Program-made: the position numbers and the translations under genes | Source of the DNA: Nocardia vinacea NBRC 16497 | Lineage (GTDB): Bacteria > Actinomycetota > Actinomycetes > Mycobacteriales > Mycobacteriaceae | Direction of reading: 5' to 3' | Length of the DNA: 57,385 nucleotides | NCBI RefSeq assembly: GCF_000308835.1 | Contig: NZ_BAGN01000184.1 | Span: 1-57,385, forward strand | The notes under the pieces: generated by a model | Seen by the model: only the letters and a program-made list of their open reading frames with translations | Database searches by the model: none | Told to the model about the DNA's origin: nothing | Shown here: in pieces, positions 8,562-17,318 of the stretch | How the letters are laid out: each line of letters begins with the position of its first letter | Numbering within the stretch: position 1 is the first letter of the stretch

Positions 8562-9517
8562 GAGCCGGCCCCGATTCGAATGCGCGGATCGAGATAGGCG
8601 TGGGCGATATCGGTGACCAACTGGATCGTCACGAAAACCGCGACGGACAGCAGCAGGAGCACCTGCACCACCGGATAATCGCGCCTGCTGATCCCCTGCT
8701 CGACCAATTGCCCGATGCCCGGCCAGGCGAACGCGGCCTCCACCAGTACCGCACCGCCGAGCAGCTGCCCGGTCTGCAGGCCGAGTGCGGTCAGCATGGT
8801 CGGCACGGCATTGCGCAGCGCGCCCCGAGTCACGATCTGCCAGTGCGAGATCCCCTGTGAGCGCGCGGTCAGCACATACGGTTTGCCCAACTCGGTGCGC
8901 AGCGATTCGGTGAGGAACCGCGTGAGCGCCGCACCCACCGGCAACGCGAGACAGATCGAAGGCAGCAGCAAGTACTGCACGGCGATATCGGGGCGCGCGA
9001 TGAAACCATCCGGCGGTACTCCACCGGCGGGCAACACCGGAATCGCGACCGCGAAGACAAGCACCAGCAGCACACCGGTCACGAAGGTCGGCAGCGCCAC
9101 CGCGACGGTATTCGCCGCGGCGACGAGCGCATTGAACCAGCGATTCGGCCATGCCACCGAGACGACACTGACCGCAACGCTGACCACCACCGCGAGCAGC
9201 AGCGCCGCACCGGTCAGCACCAGGGTATTTGTCAGGCCCCGGCCGACGAGATCGGCGATCTGGCCGCCGATGATGTAGGAGCGGCCGAGATCGAAGGTGC
9301 ACAGGTTCTCGAGCCAGGTCGCGTACTGCGCCGGAATAGATCGGTCGAGTCCGAGCTGATGACGGATGGCGGCAATCGTCTCCGGCGAGGCATCGGGGCC
9401 CGCCAGCGTCAGCGCAGGATCACCGGGAACCAGCCGCAGTAGCAGAAAGATCAGCACCGAGGCGGCGAACAGGACGAGTACCGCGGAAGGTAAGCGGCGC
9501 AACAGATATCGGGTCAT
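8558..9517 (-). CDS. ABC transporter permease, DppB/OppB type
   Basis: A 319-residue inner-membrane permease, first channel subunit. The N-terminus MTRYLLRRLPSAVLVLFAAS, then RLVPGDPALTLAG and a GLDRSIPAQYATWL segment, is characteristic of DppB/OppB proteins; the EAA-type loop is LTARSQGISHWQIVTRGALRNAVPTML-like near residue 210. Six TM segments are evident. It starts at ATG 9517, overlapping the binding-protein stop by 4 bp. Confidence 0.9.
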   Translation of the reverse strand: MTRYLLRRLPSAVLVLFAASVLIFLLLRLVPGDPALTLAGPDASPETIAAIRHQLGLDRSIPAQYATWLENLCTFDLGRSYIIGGQIADLVGRGLTNTLVLTGAALLLAVVVSVAVSVVSVAWPNRWFNALVAAANTVAVALPTFVTGVLLVLVFAVAIPVLPAGGVPPDGFIARPDIAVQYLLLPSICLALPVGAALTRFLTESLRTELGKPYVLTARSQGISHWQIVTRGALRNAVPTMLTALGLQTGQLLGGAVLVEAAFAWPGIGQLVEQGISRRDYPVVQVLLLLSVAVFVTIQLVTDIAHAYLDPRIRIGAGS

Positions 9518-11118
9518 GACAGGAATGCGTCGGTGAGTACGGTTTCGCGGCGCTTGGTCCAGTCCAGCCCGTGCACCTTGCGCGAGGTGGCGGCCTGCTG
9601 GAGGTGCACACCGATTTCGATGAGGAACAGACCGTCCAGCAGCTGATCGCTGACCTTCCGGTAGGCCTGCACAGCCTCGGCACTGGTGCCCTGTTTGACC
9701 TGCCATGCCGCATCGGCGGCACTGACGTAGGCCGGGGATTCGTAGTGCGAGGCGTTCTTTCGCGCATTGAACGGGTAGGCGCTGACGGTGAGCGTGGACG
9801 GCGTGAACTGCGCCCAGGAATGCGTGGTGACCCACAGCCCCGGGAATTCCGCGCCGATAAGCCTTTTCACGAAGGTCGCGGATTCGATCGGGTCGAGGGT
9901 GACCTCGATGCCGATTTCGGCGAGATTGGCCTGCACGATCTGTGCGGTCGCCTCGTAGTACGGGAGGCTGGTGTCATAGGACAGCGTCAGCTTCGGCGGT
10001 TTGCTGGTCTGCGCCAGAATCTGCTTGGCCTTGGCGATATCGCGGCTGAAGGTCTTGTTGCGCGCGTCGTCGAAGGCGGGCGAAGTCTTGGGCCACGGCA
10101 GATTCACCGGATAGCCCGCATTGCGGAATACCTCGGAGATGATCCGTTCGCGGTCGATGGCGTATGCGATGGCCTGGCGCACCTTCACATCCGCGAGTGC
10201 GGGCTCGGCGACATTCGCGCCGACATAGATCTGCAGTTCGGCACCCTCGTAGGTGACGGTGGTGAATCCGGCGCTCTTGGCGAAGTTTTCGTTGTCGCGA
10301 TAGTTGAGTCCGTTCGCGACGGCGATCTGTCCCGACTTGAGCGCGTTCACCAGCGCCTGGGTATCCGGAATGATCGAAATCTCGACCCGGTCGAGATAGG
10401 GCCGGTCCGGGATCCGGTACAGCTCATTGCGCTCGAAGACCAGCAGTGAATTCGGGGTGCGCTGGGTCAGCTTGAACGGCCCGGTGCCGATGAATTTATC
10501 GGCGGTGGTGGCCTCCGCGATGGTCTCACTGTCCAGAATCGGCGCGGTATCGAGCAGATCGAAGATATTGCCGAGCGGATGTGCGAACTTCAGCACGATC
10601 CGGTTCGGTCCGACGATGTCGTATTCGGTGATCGCGGCAGCCGTGCTCTTGAGTTGGGCAGACCATTTCGGATCCGCATAGGTGCGCAGCGAGAATTCGA
10701 CGTCCTTGGCGGTGAACTGCCTGCCGCTGTGGAACTTCACGTCGTCGCGCAGGTCCAGCGTGAGCGAGAGTCCGTCCTCGGCGAGGGTCCATGATTTCGC
10801 CAGCAACGGTGCCGGTTCCAGTTTGTCGTGCGGATACCGGACCAGCGACTCGTAGACGAGGCCGATGAGCGCGGGCACCGTTCCGCTATTGGTGAGCAGG
10901 TTGGCCGCGATGACATCGGTCGGCCAGCCGACCTTCAGCGTGCCGCCGCGCACCGGCTGCGCATTGTCGTCACTGCCCGCCTTCTGCTCACTCACCGCGG
11001 AGGAGCAGGCCGCCAGCGCACCCGTGCCGAGGATCGCGAAGGCGGCGATACCGGTATTGCGCAGGAAGTTACGGCGGCCCACACCTTGGTCGGCGCCCAC
11101 GCCGGGGGAAGAACTCAT
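9514..11118 (-). CDS. ABC transporter substrate-binding lipoprotein, family 5 (peptide/nickel/other)
   Basis: A 534-residue extracytoplasmic binding protein. It carries a twin-arginine-like RRNFLR (15-20), a hydrophobic stretch and a lipobox LAAC with the lipidated Cys38. It is therefore probably Tat-exported and anchored outside the membrane. The mature part has SBP family-5 hallmarks: RGGTLKVGW, LVYESLVRYP, LAKSWTLAEDGLSLTLDLRDDVKFHSGRQF-like segments and FKLTQRTP. First gene of the binding-protein/permease/permease/ATPase operon. Its neighbours (divergent sulfatase, methionine salvage, Cys-rich leader) suggest a sulfur-containing ligand rather than ordinary peptides; this is inference. Confidence 0.9.
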   Translation of the reverse strand: MSSSPGVGADQGVGRRNFLRNTGIAAFAILGTGALAACSSAVSEQKAGSDDNAQPVRGGTLKVGWPTDVIAANLLTNSGTVPALIGLVYESLVRYPHDKLEPAPLLAKSWTLAEDGLSLTLDLRDDVKFHSGRQFTAKDVEFSLRTYADPKWSAQLKSTAAAITEYDIVGPNRIVLKFAHPLGNIFDLLDTAPILDSETIAEATTADKFIGTGPFKLTQRTPNSLLVFERNELYRIPDRPYLDRVEISIIPDTQALVNALKSGQIAVANGLNYRDNENFAKSAGFTTVTYEGAELQIYVGANVAEPALADVKVRQAIAYAIDRERIISEVFRNAGYPVNLPWPKTSPAFDDARNKTFSRDIAKAKQILAQTSKPPKLTLSYDTSLPYYEATAQIVQANLAEIGIEVTLDPIESATFVKRLIGAEFPGLWVTTHSWAQFTPSTLTVSAYPFNARKNASHYESPAYVSAADAAWQVKQGTSAEAVQAYRKVSDQLLDGLFLIEIGVHLQQAATSRKVHGLDWTKRRETVLTDAFLS

Positions 11119-11231
11119 CTGACAAATCCTCGAGAGACAGATCGATCCCGTGGATACGGAACCGATTTCGGTGCGCCGACGGCACCGGACGGGAAGGAAT
11201 CAGCATTGGCATACGCGCGATCAAAGGCGCG

Positions 11232-11312
11232 TCAGCAACGCGGCGAGCGACACGAACAGCAGGGTTCCTGCGCGCACTCGGCGTGCGGTGCGCAGGGCGT
11301 AGTCGTGGGCAT
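11232..11312 (-). CDS. Cysteine-rich leader peptide (26 aa), candidate Cys-responsive attenuator
   Basis: A 26-codon ORF in the 5' region of the importer operon, with six cysteines (residues 7, 13, 18, 19, 21, 26); the last ten residues read PCCSCRSPRC followed by TGA. The ATG at 11312 lies 7 nt after a TAATTT box, the spacing expected for a leaderless transcript starting at the A of ATG. Mycobacteria are known to use leaderless short ORFs with clustered Cys codons to sense cysteine supply and control downstream operons. The stop lies 113 bp before the binding-protein start. Function is inferred from composition, position and the sulfur context; a chance ORF cannot be excluded. Confidence 0.6.
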   Translation of the reverse strand: MPTTTPCAPHAECAQEPCCSCRSPRC

Positions 11313-11319
11313 GCTGGCG

Positions 11320-11349
11320 AAATTAACAGCCGACCCACCACGCCGTCAG
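11320..11349 (-). promoter_or_regulatory. Putative promoter of the importer operon and Cys leader
   Basis: On the minus strand, CTGACG (11349-11344) resembles a -35 box and TAATTT (11325-11320) a -10 box, 18 bp apart. Seven bases later comes the ATG of the Cys-rich leader. Confidence 0.5.
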
Positions 11350-11409
11350 CGGTTAGGCGCACTGTGCGCAAAAGGCTGGTGACCTGGGCGGGTAGCGGCT
11401 TTGACTGGA

Positions 11410-13725
11410 ATGATGCCTGCTCCATCCCACGCTCGCGGTTATGAAGGTTTCACCGGCGCCATCGGCCGCACCACCGCCGATTCCACGCCCGAATGGACCT
11501 ATCCGCCCACCGCTCCCGAGGGTGCACCGAACATCATCGTGGTGCTCATCGACGATATGGGATACAGCGATATCGGCCCGTTCGGCTCCGAGATCGAAAC
11601 TCCGACGCTGGACCGGCTGGCCGCCAACGGTCTTCGGCTCACGAATTACCACACCACCCCGCTGTGCTCGCCCTCGCGCGCCTCGCTGCTGACCGGAATC
11701 AATGCCCACCGTGCCGGTTTCGGCTTCGTCGCGAATGCCGATCCCGGATATCCGGGTCTGCGCCTGGAACTCGCCGACGATGTGCTGACCCTGCCGGAAA
11801 TACTGCGCGCCAACGGCTATGCCACCTACGCGGTCGGCAAATGGCATCTGGTGCGCGATGCCACGATGAACCCTGCGGCACATAGGGATTCGTGGCCGAC
11901 TCAACGCGGCTTCGACCGCTACTACGGCTCGCTGGAAGGACTCAACTCCTTCTACTATCCGAATCAGCTGGTTTCGGACTCTTCGGTTGTCGATATCGAG
12001 GAATATCCCGAGGGGTACTACCTCACCGACGATCTGACGGATAAAGCGATCAGCTATATCAAGGATCTGCGCGCACACGACGCCGTCAAACCGTTCTTCC
12101 TGTACTTCGCCCATGTCGCCATGCACGGACCGTTGCAGGCCAAGCCGGAGGATCTGGCCAAGTACCGCGGCCGCTACGCCGAAGGCTGGGACAAGCTGCG
12201 GCAGACCCGCTTCGCCAATCAGCTTGCCGCGGGCCTTTTCCCGGAGGGGACCCAGCAGAAGCCGCGCAATACCGAACCGGGATATGAAGCCGCGGAATGG
12301 GATTCGCTCACCTCCGAGCAGCAGCGACGCTTCGCCAGGTATATGGAGGTGTACGCGGGCATGGTCGACAGCATCGACCAGAGCCTGGGCCGAATCCTCG
12401 ACACCCTCGAGCAACTCGGCGAACTCGATAACACCATCGTCCTGTTCACCTCGGACAACGGCGGCACCGCGGAGGGCGGACCGGAGGGCACCCGCACCTA
12501 TTTCGCGGAATTCGCGCACATCACCGATCCGGACTGGATCGGCGATGTGCCGCACGACGAGGAGCTGATCGGCACCGCGAAACTGGGTGTGCACTATCCG
12601 CGCGGCTGGGGCCAGGCCTCCAATACACCGTTCCGGTTCTACAAGGGCCAGACCTTCGCGGGCGGGGTGCGGGTGCCGTTCCTGCTGTCCTGGCCGAAGG
12701 GACTGCCGCGCACCGCGGACGATGACGGAATCCGGCACGAATACACCTACGTCACCGATCTCGCGCCCACCCTGCTGGAGCTGGCCGGGTTGCGACGGCC
12801 CAGTGTGCGTAATGGCCTGCCCGCCAAAGATTTCGACGGCATTTCCGCCGTCGATACGCTGCGCGATCCACGGACGGCTTCCAAGCACACCGAGCAGTAC
12901 TCCGAGATGGTCGGCAATCGCGGCTTCTATCGTGACGGTTGGAAACTGCTCTCGCTCTATGAACCCAACACCGATATCGACGCGCCGCTGTGGCAGCTGT
13001 TCGATGTGCGCACGGATCCGACCGAACTGCACGACCTTTCCGAGCAATTCCCGGAGAAGGTCGCCGAACTCGCCGCCGCCTGGGACGAATCTGCTTGGGC
13101 GAATACGGTTTTCCCGCTGGTCACCCGCCAGGATCTGGCACGGCGGCGACCGGAGGAGGGACGCTTCTCCGCACCGGTGCGACTGCTGCCGGGCACACCG
13201 ACTCTGGAGCGCTATCGCTCGCAGCGACTGATCGCCTACCGCGACTTCACGATCGAAGCCGAACTCGGCGGGTACCGCCCCGGCGACGAGGGTGTGCTCG
13301 TCGCGCACGGTGATCCGCTCGGCGGCTACGTGCTCCACATCGAGGACGGCCGAGTCGTGTTCGGGCTCAACAGTTATGGCATCTACAACACCGTGACGAG
13401 CGAACCGCTCGCGGCGGACGTTCGACGGATCGCGGTGCGCGCCACCGTTCGTCCGCGGTTGCGCGCGGACTTCGTCATCGAAATCGACGGCGTACCCGGT
13501 CCGGAACTGCGCGATCAGGTGCAGCTCGTCGGCATGTCACCGTGGACCGGCATTTCCGTCGGCGTCGATGCCCGCGGCCCGGTCTCCTGGGAGCTGCGCG
13601 AACGTCGCGGCACCTTCCGCTACACCGGCGACCTGCGCGCGATCACCTACACCCCGGGCCCGATCCAGGTGCCTCAGCAGACCATCGAGGCGGTGGAACG
13701 CGAGGCGGAGTTCGTCGCCGAATGA
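11410..13725 (+). CDS. Type I (formylglycine) sulfatase, arylsulfatase A/AtsA type
   Basis: A 771-residue sulfatase that hydrolyses sulfate esters. The nucleophile motif CSPSRASLLTG has Cys86, which is converted to formylglycine by FGE. Metal-binding residues are seen in IDDMGYSD near the N-terminus and in FTSDNGGTAEGG. The length of about 770 and a C-terminal ~180-residue beta-rich extension match the long actinobacterial AtsA/AtsD class. No signal peptide is evident, so it is probably cytosolic and acts on imported sulfate esters. In-frame starts are TTG 11401, ATG 11410 and ATG 11413; none has a strong ribosome site. It diverges from the importer operon. No FGE gene is in the window. Confidence 0.9.
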   Translation: MMPAPSHARGYEGFTGAIGRTTADSTPEWTYPPTAPEGAPNIIVVLIDDMGYSDIGPFGSEIETPTLDRLAANGLRLTNYHTTPLCSPSRASLLTGINAHRAGFGFVANADPGYPGLRLELADDVLTLPEILRANGYATYAVGKWHLVRDATMNPAAHRDSWPTQRGFDRYYGSLEGLNSFYYPNQLVSDSSVVDIEEYPEGYYLTDDLTDKAISYIKDLRAHDAVKPFFLYFAHVAMHGPLQAKPEDLAKYRGRYAEGWDKLRQTRFANQLAAGLFPEGTQQKPRNTEPGYEAAEWDSLTSEQQRRFARYMEVYAGMVDSIDQSLGRILDTLEQLGELDNTIVLFTSDNGGTAEGGPEGTRTYFAEFAHITDPDWIGDVPHDEELIGTAKLGVHYPRGWGQASNTPFRFYKGQTFAGGVRVPFLLSWPKGLPRTADDDGIRHEYTYVTDLAPTLLELAGLRRPSVRNGLPAKDFDGISAVDTLRDPRTASKHTEQYSEMVGNRGFYRDGWKLLSLYEPNTDIDAPLWQLFDVRTDPTELHDLSEQFPEKVAELAAAWDESAWANTVFPLVTRQDLARRRPEEGRFSAPVRLLPGTPTLERYRSQRLIAYRDFTIEAELGGYRPGDEGVLVAHGDPLGGYVLHIEDGRVVFGLNSYGIYNTVTSEPLAADVRRIAVRATVRPRLRADFVIEIDGVPGPELRDQVQLVGMSPWTGISVGVDARGPVSWELRERRGTFRYTGDLRAITYTPGPIQVPQQTIEAVEREAEFVAE

Positions 13726-13824
13726 ACCGGATGCGCGTGCGGTGCGGATTTCCGGCGACACCGCCCGTCCGATACCGTTGACCAGGGACAACACCCCACT
13801 CCCCCCGACCGAAGGATGCACCTG

Positions 13825-15501
13825 ATGGACGACAGTTCACTGATCTGGGACGACGGTGCGCTGGTCACCATCGACCAGCGCGAACTGCCGCACGAGGTGC
13901 GCGAGCTGCGGCTCAGCACGGTCGAGCAGGTGATCGACGCCATCAAGACGCTGGCCATCCGCGGTGCGCCCGCGATCGGTATCGCCGGTGCGTTCGGCGT
14001 GGTCATCGCCACCGCCGCGCACACCACCGACGGTGTCGTCGACGTGGCGCGGGCCGAGGCGGATGCCGCACGGATCGCGGACGCCCGGCCCACGGCGGTC
14101 AATCTGGCCTGGGCGGTGCGGCGGGTGCTGACCAAGGTGCCGCTCGGTGCCGATGCGGTACTCGCCGAAACCCTGGCCATGCTCGCCGAGGACGGCCGGG
14201 TCAACCGGACCGCCGCGACCCATGCCGCCGATCTCGTGCAGCGGCTCTGCCCGGACCGGCCGCTGCGGGTGCTCACGCACTGCAATACCGGGCGGCTGGC
14301 GACCAGCGCCTTCGGCACCGCGATCGGGGCGATGCGGGTGCTGTCGGAGCGCGGCGCGATCGAGAATGTCCTGGTCGACGAGACCCGGCCGCTATTGCAG
14401 GGCGCCCGGCTGACGGCCTGGGAACTGGCCGAAGCGGGCATACCGCATCGGCTCACCATCGATTCGGCCGCCGCCTGGGCGATGGCGACCGGTCAGGTGG
14501 ACTGTGTGCTGGTCGGCGCGGACCGAGTGACCGCCAACGGCGATGTCGCGAACAAGATCGGCACCTATGGCCTCGCCATCGCAGCCCACCACCATGGCAT
14601 TCCGTTCATCGTGGTGGCGCCGGAGTCGACGCGCGATCCGAAGACGGCGACCGGTGCCGATATCGTCGTCGAACAGCGAGCCACAGCCGAGGTGACCGGA
14701 TTCGGCGGTGTCACAACCGCTCCCGTCGACACCGAGGCTTTCAACCCGGCCTTCGATGTGACGCCCGCGGAGTTGGTGACGGCGGTAGTTACCGAACTAG
14801 GTGTCGTATACGGCGCGAATGCCGAAGGTGATCCGGATGCGGCCATCGCCGATATCGCACGCGAGTTGTACGGGCGGGGCTGGATGCCGGGCACGGCGGG
14901 CAATATCTCGGTGCGCACCGGCGATACCGCGGTGATCACCGGCAGCGGTTTGTCCAAGGGCGAATTGACCGGCGCGGATATGGTGACCGTCCGCATCGAC
15001 GACTCCGCGCCGACACCGAATCAGCAGCGGAAGCCTTCGGCGGAGACCACGATTCACACGGCGGTGTACCGAACCACCGGTGCCGCAGCCGTTGTCCACA
15101 TTCATCCGCCCTACGCGACGGCAGCCGCGACGCGCGCCGGCTCCTCCGACGCACTGACCACCCTGCGGATCACCGACTACGAACTCATCAAAGGTCTGGT
15201 GGCCAAGGAGCCGGACGGTACCTATCCGACCATCCTCGACCTGCCTGTCTTCCCGAACTGGCCCGGCGTCGCGCGCATAGGCGCGGATATCGAGGCCTAC
15301 CTGCTCGAAAACCCCTCCGCGGCACCGGTATTGGCGATCGCGGGACACGGGATCACGACGTGGGGAGACAATCTTTCCCAGGCCCGCGACCGCGCCGAAT
15401 GCCTCGAAGCCCTGTGTGAGCTGGTGTCCCGCACCGGCCGTCGGCAGGCTTTCGCCGCGCGCAATCCGAACGAGATCCTCGAGATTGGACTGACATCATG
15501 A
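13825..15501 (+). CDS. mtnAB: MtnA-MtnB fusion: methylthioribose-1-phosphate isomerase plus methylthioribulose-1-phosphate dehydratase
   Basis: A 558-residue bifunctional enzyme doing two consecutive methionine-salvage steps. Residues ~1-333 are MtnA, with LTHCNTG containing catalytic Cys153 and GADRV with Asp233. Residues ~337-558 are MtnB, a class II aldolase-fold dehydratase with SGLSKGELTG, a catalytic-type Glu in SAETTIHTAV, zinc ligands His425 and His427 in VHIHPP, and His508 in AGHG. ATG 13825 is chosen because GAAGG lies 9 nt upstream; ATG 13816 is in frame. The stop overlaps mtnD by ATGA. These activities are usually on separate proteins. Confidence 0.9.
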   Translation: MDDSSLIWDDGALVTIDQRELPHEVRELRLSTVEQVIDAIKTLAIRGAPAIGIAGAFGVVIATAAHTTDGVVDVARAEADAARIADARPTAVNLAWAVRRVLTKVPLGADAVLAETLAMLAEDGRVNRTAATHAADLVQRLCPDRPLRVLTHCNTGRLATSAFGTAIGAMRVLSERGAIENVLVDETRPLLQGARLTAWELAEAGIPHRLTIDSAAAWAMATGQVDCVLVGADRVTANGDVANKIGTYGLAIAAHHHGIPFIVVAPESTRDPKTATGADIVVEQRATAEVTGFGGVTTAPVDTEAFNPAFDVTPAELVTAVVTELGVVYGANAEGDPDAAIADIARELYGRGWMPGTAGNISVRTGDTAVITGSGLSKGELTGADMVTVRIDDSAPTPNQQRKPSAETTIHTAVYRTTGAAAVVHIHPPYATAAATRAGSSDALTTLRITDYELIKGLVAKEPDGTYPTILDLPVFPNWPGVARIGADIEAYLLENPSAAPVLAIAGHGITTWGDNLSQARDRAECLEALCELVSRTGRRQAFAARNPNEILEIGLTS

Positions 15502-16073
15502 CGCTGTTGCAGGTTATGGCCGCCGACGATGCCGACAAGGTAGTGCTGCGCACCACCGACGATGCGGTGATCGGCGCCGAATTGGCAGCCCGCGGTATCA
15601 CTTTCGGCCGCTGGCCGGTGCTGGACAATGCCGCCGAGACCGCCTCGGATGACCTGCTCGCCGAATACGACGACCGCGTGGCCGAACTCAATGCCTCCGG
15701 CCGCTACAAGCATATCGATATCGCTCGCATCCACCCCGACGACGCGAATCCGGAGTGGCCGCAGATCGCCAAGGGTGCGCGGGAGAAGTTCCTGAACGAG
15801 CATCGGCATGCCGAGGACGAGGTGCGGTTCTTCGCGGCCGGACGCGGCTGCTTCTATCTGCATCTGGGTGACGAGGTCGTGGCGGCGGTATGCGAAGGCG
15901 GGGACCTGCTTTCGGTCCCCGCAGGCACACTGCACTGGTTCGATATGGGCACCTGCCCCGACTTCATCGCCATCCGCTTCTTCGAAGAGGCGGACGGCTG
16001 GGTCGGCGATTTCACCGGTGACCCCATCAGCTCGGGTTTCCCGACCCTCGATCAGCTGCTGACGGCCCCGTGA
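15498..16073 (+). CDS. mtnD: Acireductone dioxygenase
   Basis: A 191-residue cupin-fold enzyme that oxidises the acireductone of methionine salvage to the keto acid precursor of methionine (Fe form) or to off-pathway products (Ni form). Metal ligands are visible as HRHAEDE (His102, His104, Glu108) and His146 in GTLHWFDMG. The N-terminal region (LLQVMAADDADKV) and the C-terminus are of normal length. The start ATG overlaps the mtnAB stop and the stop overlaps the mtnC start, so the three genes are translationally coupled. Confidence 0.92.
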   Translation: MTLLQVMAADDADKVVLRTTDDAVIGAELAARGITFGRWPVLDNAAETASDDLLAEYDDRVAELNASGRYKHIDIARIHPDDANPEWPQIAKGAREKFLNEHRHAEDEVRFFAAGRGCFYLHLGDEVVAAVCEGGDLLSVPAGTLHWFDMGTCPDFIAIRFFEEADGWVGDFTGDPISSGFPTLDQLLTAP

Positions 16074-16753
16074 TCGCCACCGTAGTCATCGATATCGAGG
16101 GCACCACCAGCCCGACCAGTTCGGTACGCGAGGACCTCTACGGCTATACCCGCGCCCGCCTGCCCGAATGGCTGGCCGAAAACCGCACGGCCGCGGCCGC
16201 TCCCATTATCGCGGCCACCCGCGAACTCGCCGGCCGCCCCGATGCCGACACCGACGAGGTCGCCGCGATCCTGCGCGACTGGCTCGGCTCCGATGTGAAG
16301 GCCGAACCGCTCAAGGCCGCACAGGGCATCATCTGCGCCGAGGGCTTCCGCAACGGCGCGCTGCACGGGGAGTTCTTTCCGGACGTCCCACCCGCTCTCG
16401 CCGCCTGGCACGCCGCCGGTCTGCGGCTCTATGTCTACTCATCGGGATCGGTACGCAACCAACAGGATTGGTTTACCTTCGCCCGCGGCGGTGAGCCGAC
16501 CGCACTGATCAGCGGCTACTTCGACCTGTCCAGCGCGGGCCCGAAACGCGAACCGGCCTCCTACGAAAAGATCGCGAGCGCCATCGGCACCCCGGCCGAC
16601 CGCATCCTGTTCCTGTCCGACCACCCCGACGAACTCGATGCCGCCGTCGCCGCAGGCTGGTCGGTGACCGGTGTCCACCGTCCCGGTGAACCGAATTCCC
16701 CCCGTCCCCCGCATCACTGGATCTCCTCGTTCGCGGAACTCACGCTGCCCTGA
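16070..16753 (+). CDS. mtnC: Enolase-phosphatase, HAD family
   Basis: A 227-residue bifunctional HAD enzyme that enolises and dephosphorylates 2,3-diketo-5-methylthiopentyl-1-phosphate, feeding mtnD. HAD motif I is VIDIEGTTSP (Asp8, Glu10), motif II VYSSGS, motif III Lys in GPKREPASYEK and motif IV LFLSDHPDELDAA. The start is GTG 16070, overlapping the mtnD stop. Last gene of the salvage operon. MTA nucleosidase/phosphorylase and MTR kinase, needed upstream in the pathway, are not in the window. Confidence 0.92.
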   Translation: MIATVVIDIEGTTSPTSSVREDLYGYTRARLPEWLAENRTAAAAPIIAATRELAGRPDADTDEVAAILRDWLGSDVKAEPLKAAQGIICAEGFRNGALHGEFFPDVPPALAAWHAAGLRLYVYSSGSVRNQQDWFTFARGGEPTALISGYFDLSSAGPKREPASYEKIASAIGTPADRILFLSDHPDELDAAVAAGWSVTGVHRPGEPNSPRPPHHWISSFAELTLP

Positions 16754-16774
16754 GATATTCGCCTGCCGCAGGGG

Positions 16775-17209
16775 TCAAGCGCCGGAGATGCCGATCGACG
16801 GGCGGACCGCGCCCAGGGGGCCGTGCTGGACGGTGGCGAAGACGCCCCGAGCGTGTACCGCCGCCGGATTGATGGACCAGGGGGCCAGGGCGGTGGTGAA
16901 CATGAGTTCACACCAGGACAGCGCGGGCACATCACCCGCGGCAAGGGTTGCGATAAGCGACATTTCGCTGTCCCGGCCCGCCCAGGCGGCGAGTAGCCAG
17001 GCAGCGTCGAGGCGGCCGAGGAATTCCTCGGCGTCCTCGGGTGCGCCGTGCGGAGTGTCAACGGCCAAATGGACCACAGCGGCGATGGCGTGACGCATTT
17101 TGGCATCCAATCCGACGGCGTCGTGCAGCAGCAGCGCTTCCAGTGCGGAACGCAACTCGACGCCGGGATCGACGGCCGTAGGGGCGGTGCCACGAGAATT
17201 GCGGATCAT
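16775..17209 (-). CDS. Unknown protein, 144 aa
   Basis: I do not recognise a family. The start ATG 17209 has GGGAGG 7 nt upstream, supporting a real gene. The sequence is alpha-helical in look and rich in Ala/Leu/Trp, with short runs such as ALEALLLHDAVGLDAKM and WLLAAWAGRD. There is no signal peptide or clear TM segment. It lies 109 bp downstream of the XRE/MmyB regulator on the same strand, so it may be the regulator's target or operon partner, and converges with mtnC with a 21-bp gap. Confidence 0.6.
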   Translation of the reverse strand: MIRNSRGTAPTAVDPGVELRSALEALLLHDAVGLDAKMRHAIAAVVHLAVDTPHGAPEDAEEFLGRLDAAWLLAAWAGRDSEMSLIATLAAGDVPALSWCELMFTTALAPWSINPAAVHARGVFATVQHGPLGAVRPSIGISGA

Positions 17210-17318
17210 GGAATGCCTCCCGTTTTCGATTTTCCGATGACCGGATCAAATACGTTCGGTGCGGCGCTGTCCCGATAATTGGCGATATCCGGCGCACCCT
17301 GGGAGGTATCCACACTGG

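Noticed and set aside
11069..11212. A 47-codon ORF between the Cys leader and the binding-protein gene, overlapping its start
   Set aside because: No ribosome site or recognisable content, and it overlaps the lipoprotein signal peptide in another frame. It could still take part in coupling, but the evidence is too thin.
13726..13824. Possible SAM or other sulfur riboswitch before mtnAB
   Set aside because: Only 99 bp separate the sulfatase stop from the start and I find no multi-stem structure or conserved core.
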